Source: Hydrogenophaga pseudoflava NBRC 102511 (lineage in GTDB: Bacteria; Pseudomonadota; Gammaproteobacteria; Burkholderiales; Burkholderiaceae_C). From it: a stretch of 64,000 nucleotides of DNA. Below, one piece after another: positions 10,225 to 18,944 of this stretch. The notes under the pieces are model-generated. The model was given only the letters and a program-made list of their open reading frames with translations. It did not search any database and was not told where the DNA came from. Position numbers and translations under genes: made by a program. Where the stretch lies: assembly GCF_001592285.1 (NCBI RefSeq), contig NZ_BCWQ01000006.1:1-64000 (forward strand). Reading direction: 5' to 3'. Position 1 is the first letter of the stretch. Each line of letters starts with the position of its first letter.

Positions 10225-11857
10225 CCGCACCCTGCCGACGAGTTCGGCCCCGACGCGCGCCAGGCTTGGCATCTGGGGCCACCCGGTGCTGTGGGTGGTG
10301 GTGCTGATCGGTATCGGATGGCTGTTGCGAGGGCGCCAGTATCTGTTCAACCGGTCCCTGTGGCTGGACGAGGCCTACCTGGCGGTCAACTTCATGGACC
10401 GCGATCTCGGACAGCTGCTGTTCGAACCACTGTCCAACGGCCAGGCGGCTCCCCTGGGGTTCCTCGCGCTGACCAAGCTGCTGACGACAGGGCTGGGTGT
10501 GGAGGACTGGGTGCTGCGCTTGCAGCCTCTGGCCGCAGGCGTGCTGACCCTGCTGGCGGCCTGGGGTCTGGCGCGCAAGACGCTGCCCCACCGCGCCGCC
10601 CAGGCCACCTTCGTGGGTCTTCTGGCCCTGTCCCCGGTGCTGGTGTACTACAGCTCCGAGTTCAAGCAGTACCAGAACGATGTGCTGGCCACGGTGGGTC
10701 TGCTCTGGCTCGCCGCGCACTTTGACCTGCAGCGCTGGCAACGGGACGCCCCCGTGCTGGCGGTGGCGGGCGCCCTCGCCATCTGGCTGTCCCACCCCAG
10801 CCTGTTCGTGCTTGCGGGTGTGGGCCTGGTGCTCTGGATCGAAGCGATCCGCCAGCGCCAGCGGGCGGCTTGGCTGGCGGTGTCCGGCGCAGGGCTGCTG
10901 TGGGTGCTGGCCTTTGCGCTTCACCACACCCTGGTGATGAAGACGCTCGCCGGCAACCAGCACCTGCTGGATTTCTGGCGCTTTGCCTATGCCCCATTGC
11001 CACCGGACTCACCGACCGAGTGGCGCTGGTACCTGGACAGTGCGCTGGCGCTGGTCTACCTCGCCATGCGCCATGTGGGCGTGGCGCACCACGGCATGCT
11101 GGTCGCCTGGTTCGACGGACTGAACCTGGCTCTTCTGGCACTGTCGGCAGCGGGCTCGTTGACTCTGGCGTGGCGCGCACCGCGGATCGCCGCCATCGGG
11201 CTGGTCGTGCTGCTCGCCACGCTGGCGGCGTCGGCGCTGCACCTCTACCCATTCCGTTCTCGCCCGACCATCTTCCTGGTGCCGCTCGTGCACCTCGGTC
11301 TGGCCGCCCTCGTGCAGGCCGTGCTGGACAGCCGGAGCCTGCCCGCACGGCATCTGCTGGCGGCGGTGCTCGCCGGCTTCGTGCTGCTGGTGCCCGCCTC
11401 CGCGTCCTGGAAGGTGCTGCGCAAGCCTCACAACGACCAGGACATGAAGGCGGCGCTCCTTCACATTGCCAGCCAGACGAAGCCCGGGGACGGGGTCGTC
11501 ATCGACTCCATGTCGCACAAGGCGTTCGACTTCTACTCGCGCGCCCACGGCGTGCAGGCCATGCCCGTCACGGTCTTCCGCCCCACCATCAACCAGTTCC
11601 ACGACGCCATGGCCACGGTGCGCCGCCTGTGCATCGAACAGCCCATGCAGCGCAGCTGGGTCATCGTCACGCACCGGCTCCAGGAGCGCGCGGGCTTTCT
11701 GCAGCACATCGCGTCCATCGCCCCGACCCTGCAGCGATGGGATGGACAAGGCGCCATCGCGCTGCTTTACGACTTCCGGGACAGCGACTACTGCAGGAAA
11801 TACGCCGCGCGCAGCCGCCCTCCGTCCGCGCCCTCGTCAGCATTGCCGACACAGTGA
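10196..11857 (+). CDS. Multi-pass membrane glycosyltransferase-like protein (GT39/ArnT-like)
   Basis: A 553-residue polytopic membrane protein with about ten hydrophobic segments. After the first membrane segment it carries SLWLDEAYLA, resembling the acidic DE motif in the first periplasmic loop of GT39/ArnT-type lipid-linked sugar transferases. The C-terminal soluble part is periplasmic in such enzymes. The start is a GTG at 10196 inside gspB (29-bp overlap); I saw no better start. The stop overlaps the methyltransferase start by 4 bp (GTGA). The sugar donor and acceptor are unknown. The assignment rests on topology and the DE motif only. Confidence 0.7.
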   Translation: MAPDTTSTTDRTLPTSSAPTRARLGIWGHPVLWVVVLIGIGWLLRGRQYLFNRSLWLDEAYLAVNFMDRDLGQLLFEPLSNGQAAPLGFLALTKLLTTGLGVEDWVLRLQPLAAGVLTLLAAWGLARKTLPHRAAQATFVGLLALSPVLVYYSSEFKQYQNDVLATVGLLWLAAHFDLQRWQRDAPVLAVAGALAIWLSHPSLFVLAGVGLVLWIEAIRQRQRAAWLAVSGAGLLWVLAFALHHTLVMKTLAGNQHLLDFWRFAYAPLPPDSPTEWRWYLDSALALVYLAMRHVGVAHHGMLVAWFDGLNLALLALSAAGSLTLAWRAPRIAAIGLVVLLATLAASALHLYPFRSRPTIFLVPLVHLGLAALVQAVLDSRSLPARHLLAAVLAGFVLLVPASASWKVLRKPHNDQDMKAALLHIASQTKPGDGVVIDSMSHKAFDFYSRAHGVQAMPVTVFRPTINQFHDAMATVRRLCIEQPMQRSWVIVTHRLQERAGFLQHIASIAPTLQRWDGQGAIALLYDFRDSDYCRKYAARSRPPSAPSSALPTQ

Positions 11858-12579
11858 CCGAATCCACCACATTCATCTACAGCGGCACCGAACTCGACCT
11901 GTTCGCCACCGCGAAGTGCTGGAAGTCCTATTGGACCCAGGTCATTGATCCCTATCTTGGCCAACACGTGCTGGAACTGGGAGCCGGAATCGGCGCCAAC
12001 GCACAGGCACTGCAACACCGCCGTTATGCACGCTGGCTCAGCGTCGAGCCCGACGCGGCCATGGTGCAACGGATGAAACAGGGCATGGCCCAAGGGCTGC
12101 TCCCGCCCAGCCATGAGGCGGTCTGCGGCACTTCCCTGAACCTTCCGCGGAACGAGCGCTTCGACACCGTCCTGTATCTGGATGTGCTGGAGCACATTGA
12201 GGACGACCGGGCCGAACTGCAGCGCGTGACCGGACTTCTGCAACCCGGTGGACACATCGTCGTTCTGGCACCGGCCCACAACTTTCTCTACACCCCCTTC
12301 GACAAGAAGATCGGGCACTTCCGCCGTTACGACAAGGCGATGCTGCGCGCCATCGTGCCCCATGAGCTGCGAATCCGCAGGATGCAGTACCTGGACAGCG
12401 TCGGCATGCTCGCCAGTCTGGCCAACAAGCTGCTGCTCCGGTCCGATTCGCCGTCGCCCGCCCAAGTCCGCGTATGGGACTCGGTCATGGTGCGCATGTC
12501 CCGGCTCACCGACCCTCTGACCGGCTTCCGGCTGGGCAAGAGCATTGTTTGCGTTCTGCAAAAACCATTGACTGTTTGA
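11854..12579 (+). CDS. Class I SAM-dependent methyltransferase
   Basis: A 241-residue methyltransferase. Motif I (VLELGAGIG) is at residues 39-47, the acidic motif SVEPD follows, and YLDVLEHIEDD matches the post-motif region of the UbiE/Methyltransf_11-type fold. The start is a GTG whose last two bases lie in the TGA of the preceding membrane protein, so the two are coupled. Pairing with a glycosyltransferase-like protein suggests methylation of a glycan, lipid carrier or related metabolite; that is inference. A relatively AT-rich gap follows. Confidence 0.8.
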   Translation: MTESTTFIYSGTELDLFATAKCWKSYWTQVIDPYLGQHVLELGAGIGANAQALQHRRYARWLSVEPDAAMVQRMKQGMAQGLLPPSHEAVCGTSLNLPRNERFDTVLYLDVLEHIEDDRAELQRVTGLLQPGGHIVVLAPAHNFLYTPFDKKIGHFRRYDKAMLRAIVPHELRIRRMQYLDSVGMLASLANKLLLRSDSPSPAQVRVWDSVMVRMSRLTDPLTGFRLGKSIVCVLQKPLTV

Positions 12580-12941
12580 ATCAAATCAATACGCGCGAAT
12601 AGTCCAACAATTACATCAATAGGTAATTCGAATATCCATTACTAGACTCTCAATACCTCCTAGCCGAGCAATCAGACAAGAAATTTCTCGCATAGGAATT
12701 CATCCGCCCAACCTTAAGAAACCTAAGCCTGCTGGCCGATTTTGGGCCACACCCCCGATGCCATTGGCGAGGCGGTTGCAGCAAGCCAATTGATGGCTGC
12801 AGCGCCCACCGGCGAATTCATCCCAAGACCAGCGGCCAATCAGACCCCAGTGGCCGTGCCGGTACAATCCCGCGGCCTGCACAGCAGGCCATCGCCACTG
12901 AATAAAGCGAATCCTGCCCACCCGACGCCCCGGAGCCCCGC
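12580..12941 (+). other. 362-bp intergenic region, AT-rich first half
   Basis: No gene-like reading frame is seen. The first 140 bp are visibly AT-richer than the surroundings and have no clear hairpin or T-run terminator. The second half returns to local composition and holds the probable promoter of the UXS operon. It could be a remnant boundary between two glycan gene groups, but nothing in it proves transfer. Confidence 0.6.
12863..12868 (+). promoter_or_regulatory. -10 element TACAAT upstream of the UXS operon
   Basis: TACAAT matches the sigma-70 -10 consensus in five of six bases and lies 74 bp before the ATG. A matching -35 is not evident. Confidence 0.4.
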
Positions 12942-13891
<950 letters not shown>

Positions 13892-13895
<4 letters not shown>

Positions 13896-14842
13896 GCTTC
13901 GAGCAGCACGAGATCGTGATCGTGACCCCGGTCTACGAAGACCTGGAGGCCAGCGGTCGACTGTTCAAGGAACTGGCCAAGGAGTTCGGCCAGCGGGTGT
14001 TCGTGGTGGCGGTGGACGACGGGTCGGTTCGCCAGCCCCTGACCATCACCAGCCTCGAAGACGCCGGCGTGGCCGGCGTGGTGCTCAAGCTGCGCCGCAA
14101 CGTGGGTCACCAGCGCGCCATTGCGATCGGGCTGAGCTATGCGGCCGAGCACCTGGCACCCCACCAGAAGGTGGTGCTGATGGATTCGGATGGCGAGGAC
14201 CTGCCCTCGACCATCCCCGAGCTGCTGCAACCGCTGGACCAGGCCGACGTGGACGTGGTGGTCGCGCAGCGCAAGAGCCGGGTGGAGACGCTCAAGTTCA
14301 AGGCCTTCTACCAGGTCTACAAACGCTTCTTCAAGGTGATGACCGGGCGTCCCATCAGCTTTGGCAACTTCATGGCGCTCAAGCCGGCCGCCGTGCAGCG
14401 CCTAGTGGCGATGCAGGAGCTGCCGATCCACGTGGCGGCGGCCGTGCTGGCCTCCAAGCTGCGCACCCGCGTCTGCCCGCTGGACCGCGGCCCGCGCTAC
14501 GCCGGACAGTCCAAGATGAACTTCGTGGGCCTGGCGCTGCACGGCTTCAAAGCCCTGATGGTGTTCGCCGAGGACGTGCTGGTGCGCGTGGGCATCTTCA
14601 GCGCGGTGATCGCCGCGATGTCGGTGGTGGGATCGACCTGCGCGGTGGTGCTCAAGCTGCTGGGCTATTCCACCCCCGGCTGGTTCTCGCTGGTGCTGGG
14701 CATCTTCGTGCTGCTGTTCCTGCAGACCGGCGCCCTGGCGCTGATGACCCTCATGCTCACCGGCGTCATGCGCAGCGGCAGCGTGGTCACCGCTGTTGCC
14801 CACCGCGAGTTCATCGCCGAGGTCATCGAGACCCGACCATGA
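13892..14842 (+). CDS. GT2 family glycosyltransferase with C-terminal membrane anchor
   Basis: A 316-residue GT-A fold enzyme of the dolichyl-phosphate mannosyltransferase/GtrB type. The nucleotide-sugar aspartates are in VVAVDDGS (38-45) and LMDSDGED, and two transmembrane helices lie in the last 90 residues. Such enzymes load a sugar onto undecaprenyl phosphate at the inner face of the membrane. Its ATG overlaps the UXS stop (ATGA). The next gene encodes a GtrA-like protein, the usual flippase partner, so the pair probably makes and flips a lipid-linked sugar. Confidence 0.88.
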
Positions 14843-15246
14843 ACGGTGTGGCCGCCTCCCACCCGCGCCAGGAACTGTTCCGGTTTGTGGTCAATGGCCT
14901 GGTGGCCACCGCGGTCCACTACGCGGTGCTGACCTTCAACCTCCAGGTGCTGGGCTTCGGTTCCGCCGGGCTGGCCAACCTGTGCGCAGCGGTCGTCGGC
15001 ATCACCAGTTCCTTCCTGGGCAGCCGCTTCTACGTGTTCGCCCAGTCCGCGCAGCAGCCCTGGCTGCCACAGCTGTTGAAATTCAGCGGCCTCTACGGCG
15101 CCATCGCGCTGCTGCACGGCCTGGTGCTGTGGCTCTGGACCGACCGCCTCGGTCTGGACTACCGCGCCGGCTTTCTGCTGGCCACCGGCCTGCAGGTCTC
15201 GCTCAGCTACCTCGGCAACAAGTTCCTCGTGTTCAAACCCTCATGA
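14839..15246 (+). CDS. GtrA family membrane protein
   Basis: A 135-residue protein with four predicted transmembrane helices and the GtrA family pattern (RFVVNGLVAT near the N-terminus and LGSRFYVF in the middle). GtrA proteins are thought to flip undecaprenyl-phosphate-linked sugars across the inner membrane. Its ATG overlaps the GT2 stop by 4 bp and its stop overlaps the next start by 4 bp. Confidence 0.88.
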   Translation: MNGVAASHPRQELFRFVVNGLVATAVHYAVLTFNLQVLGFGSAGLANLCAAVVGITSSFLGSRFYVFAQSAQQPWLPQLLKFSGLYGAIALLHGLVLWLWTDRLGLDYRAGFLLATGLQVSLSYLGNKFLVFKPS

Positions 15247-15830
15247 AGCTCTTTCGCGCGCTCGCTGCCACCGCCCTGTTCGTCGTCCTGCTGCTGGCGG
15301 TGTACTACCTGCACATCCGTTTCTTTGCGGTCAACGTGGTGTTCTACGCCGCCATCGCCGACGGCGTGATCGCCGCCCTGCTCACGGGGCTGATCATCTC
15401 GACCAGCCGCACCTTCAACGGTTTCGAGAAGCTGCAACTGGTGGTGATCTGGCTGCTCTCGGGGTACTGCTTCGCCATTTCGGTGCCGACCGTCATCGAC
15501 CGCTCGCTGTCGTTCTACATCCTGGAGAAGATCCAGCAGCGCGGCGGCGGCATCCAGCAGAGCCGTTTTGCCGACGTGTTCACGCAGGAATACCTCAAGG
15601 AACACCGGCTGGTCGATGTGCGCCTGACCGAACAGCTCGAATCGGGCACCATCGAGATCCAGAACGGCTGCGTCAAGCTGACCGACAAGGGCCAGCGCCT
15701 GGCCGCCGCCAGCCGCTACTTCCGCCAGAACTTCCTGCCCAAGCAGCGCCTGCTGATGGGCCAGTACTCCTCGGACCTGACCGACCCGTTCCGCCAGAGC
15801 GCGGACGTGGTCGACTACCAGTGCCAGTGA
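15243..15830 (+). CDS. Unrecognised membrane protein with a cytoplasmic winged-helix-like tail
   Basis: A 195-residue protein I cannot assign to a named family. It has three hydrophobic segments in the first 90 residues (about 4-24, 30-50 and 62-83). A charged C-terminal half includes the segment NGCVKLTDKGQRLA, which resembles the wing and helix of winged-helix domains. It overlaps GtrA upstream and the ABC-like ATPase downstream by 4 bp each, so it belongs functionally to the glycan operon. It could be the membrane partner of that ATPase, but it has far fewer helices than a normal ABC permease. Confidence 0.75.
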   Translation: MKLFRALAATALFVVLLLAVYYLHIRFFAVNVVFYAAIADGVIAALLTGLIISTSRTFNGFEKLQLVVIWLLSGYCFAISVPTVIDRSLSFYILEKIQQRGGGIQQSRFADVFTQEYLKEHRLVDVRLTEQLESGTIEIQNGCVKLTDKGQRLAAASRYFRQNFLPKQRLLMGQYSSDLTDPFRQSADVVDYQCQ

Positions 15831-16426
15831 ACGCGTTCCTGGAGATCCGGGGCCTGGGCTTCGCCTGGCCCGGACAGGCGCCGCTGTTCGCCCACCTGAA
15901 CGCCTCGCTGACACCTGGCCTGGCCCTGCTCAGCGGCGACGAACAGCGTGGCAAGACCACCCTGCTGCGGCTGCTGGCCGCCGAGATCCGCCCACAAGCC
16001 GGGGCGATGCAACTGGCCGGGCAGGACATCGGCGGCGCGCTGGCGGGCCTGCGGCCCGACATGACCCGCCCGGACCTGGACACGGTGGTGGTGGCCGACT
16101 GGCTGCGCACTCAGGTGCCCGAGGGACCGGCGCGCGACCGGCTGGACGAGCACATCGATGGCCTGTCGCTGGGCGAGCACCTGCACAAGGGCTTCTACAT
16201 GCTCTCGGCCGGCGGGCGCCGCAAGGTGGGCCTGGCCGCCGCCATGGCCCTGCAACCACCGCTGACCTTGCTCGACCAGCCGTTCGCGGCGCTGGACCTG
16301 GCCTCGATCCGCTACCTCAGCGACTGGCTGCGGGAACAATCCCTGGCCACCGACCGGCTGGTGCTGCTGGCGGACTACGAAGCGCCCGCCAACCTGGCCA
16401 TCGCCCAGCGCATCGACCTGGGCTGA
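15827..16426 (+). CDS. Degenerate ABC-type ATPase (Walker B Glu replaced by Gln)
   Basis: A 199-residue ABC ATPase-like protein. Walker A is GDEQRGKTT (37-45) and the signature-like segment is LSAGGRRKV (127-135). Walker B is LTLLDQPFAALD, where Q151 (codon CAG at 16277-16279) replaces the catalytic Glu. The switch-region His is also absent (VLLADYEAP). The protein is shorter than the usual 220-250 residues and no ABC permease is nearby. The start is a GTG overlapping the preceding TGA (GTGA); another GTG two codons upstream is possible. It may be a nucleotide-binding switch rather than a transporter motor; that is inference. Confidence 0.75.
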   Translation: MNAFLEIRGLGFAWPGQAPLFAHLNASLTPGLALLSGDEQRGKTTLLRLLAAEIRPQAGAMQLAGQDIGGALAGLRPDMTRPDLDTVVVADWLRTQVPEGPARDRLDEHIDGLSLGEHLHKGFYMLSAGGRRKVGLAAAMALQPPLTLLDQPFAALDLASIRYLSDWLREQSLATDRLVLLADYEAPANLAIAQRIDLG

Positions 16427-16441
16427 AGCCTGGCGCGCGCG

Positions 16442-17608
16442 TCAGCGCCCGCCCAGCCCCATTGAGCGCGAGATCACCTCTTTCATGATCTCGTTGGTGC
16501 CGCCGTAGATGCGCTGCACGCGCGCGTCGGCATACGCCCGGGTGATCGGGTACTCCCACATGTAGCCGTAGCCGCCGTGCAGCTGCAGGCACTCGTCCAT
16601 CACCTTGCACTGCAGGTCGGAGCACCAGTACTTGGCCATGCTGGCGGTCGCGGTGTCGAGCTTGTCCTCGCACACCAGTTCGCAGCATTTGTCCACGAAC
16701 ACGCGCGCCACCTGCACCTCGGTCTGCAGTTCGGCCAGGGTGTAGCGGGTGTTCTGGTAGCTGGCCACCGCCTGGCCGAAGACCTTGCGGTCTTTCACAT
16801 ACTCGACCGTCCAGTCGATCGCAGCCTGCGCCGAAGCCACCGCGCCAATCGCGATCTGCAGCCGCTCCCAGGGCAATTGCTCCATCAGGCAGATGAAGCC
16901 ACGACCCTCGAATGCCGCGCCACCCAGCAGGTTCTGCGCCGGCACTTTCACGTTGTCGAAGAACAGCTCCGAGGTGTCCTGCGCCTTCATGCCCAGTTTC
17001 TTCAGGCGTTTGCCCTTGCTGAACCCTTCCATGCCGCGTTCGACCAGGAACAGGCTGGTGCCCTTGGCGCCCGCGGCCGGGTCGGTCTTGGCGACCACGA
17101 TCACCAGGTCGGCGTGCCAGCCGTTGGTGATGAAGGTCTTGCTACCGTTGAGCAGGTAGTGCGAGCCATCGGCGCTCTTGATGGCCGTGGTCTTCACGCC
17201 TTGGAGGTCGCTGCCAGCGGCGGGTTCGCTCATGGCGATGGCACCCACCATCTCGCCGGTCGCGAGCAACGGCAGGTAGTGCTTCTTCTGCGCCTCGGTG
17301 CCGTAGTGCAGGACGTACGGCGCCACGATCTCGCTGTGCAGGCCGAAGCCGATGCCGCTGACGCCCGCCCGAGCGATCTCCTCCATCTGCGCCACCGAGT
17401 ACAGCCGGTCGGCGCCCGCACCGCCGTACTCCTCGGGCATGGTCATGCACAGGAAGCCGTTAGCGCCGGCCGCCCGCCAGACTTCGCGGTCCACGTAGCC
17501 CTGATCCTCCCAGCTGTCGTGGAGCGGGGTGATTTCCTTCTCGACGAAGCGGCGGAAGCTGTCGCGGAAGGCCTCGTGGTCGGTGTTGAAAAGCGTGCGG
17601 TCGATCAT
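16442..17608 (-). CDS. Acyl-CoA dehydrogenase, long-chain (LCAD)-like
   Basis: A 388-residue FAD-dependent acyl-CoA dehydrogenase for the first step of beta-oxidation. The C-terminal motif reads IYGGTNEIMKEV rather than the YEG form, which is typical of the LCAD/isovaleryl group. In that group the catalytic Glu sits in helix G, here matching QLPWERL with E248. The flavin-side segment SEPAAGSD is at 127-134. I chose the ATG at 17606-17608; the frame continues far upstream only as antisense of the thiolase gene. It is divergent from the thiolase operon across a 111-bp control region. Confidence 0.9.
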   Translation of the reverse strand: MIDRTLFNTDHEAFRDSFRRFVEKEITPLHDSWEDQGYVDREVWRAAGANGFLCMTMPEEYGGAGADRLYSVAQMEEIARAGVSGIGFGLHSEIVAPYVLHYGTEAQKKHYLPLLATGEMVGAIAMSEPAAGSDLQGVKTTAIKSADGSHYLLNGSKTFITNGWHADLVIVVAKTDPAAGAKGTSLFLVERGMEGFSKGKRLKKLGMKAQDTSELFFDNVKVPAQNLLGGAAFEGRGFICLMEQLPWERLQIAIGAVASAQAAIDWTVEYVKDRKVFGQAVASYQNTRYTLAELQTEVQVARVFVDKCCELVCEDKLDTATASMAKYWCSDLQCKVMDECLQLHGGYGYMWEYPITRAYADARVQRIYGGTNEIMKEVISRSMGLGGR

Positions 17609-17646
17609 GGCTGTCACCTTTCGGACTGGGTGGGTTGATTTATACA

Positions 17647-17674
17647 AAGCATTTGCTTGGCAAAAGTCTATACT
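17647..17674 (+). promoter_or_regulatory. Control region of divergent beta-oxidation genes: palindrome plus -10
   Basis: AAGCATTTGCTT (17647-17658) is a perfect 5-2-5 inverted repeat. TATACT (17669-17674) is a good -10 for the thiolase operon. The repeat covers the -35 position, as expected of a repressor site. A second symmetric motif, GTCCGGAC (17684-17691), is partly repeated at 17694-17700. Which regulator binds is unknown. Confidence 0.5.
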
Positions 17675-17719
17675 GATCCGATCGTCCGGACTATCCGGAC
17701 CCATCCCCCAGGAGACACC

Positions 17720-18925
<1,206 letters not shown>

Positions 18926-18944
18926 ACCAGCGGAGACCCCGAAC

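Noticed and set aside
17684..17700. GTCCGGAC and TCCGGAC as a separate named operator
   Set aside because: Short GC-rich palindromes are common by chance here, so it is only mentioned with the control region.
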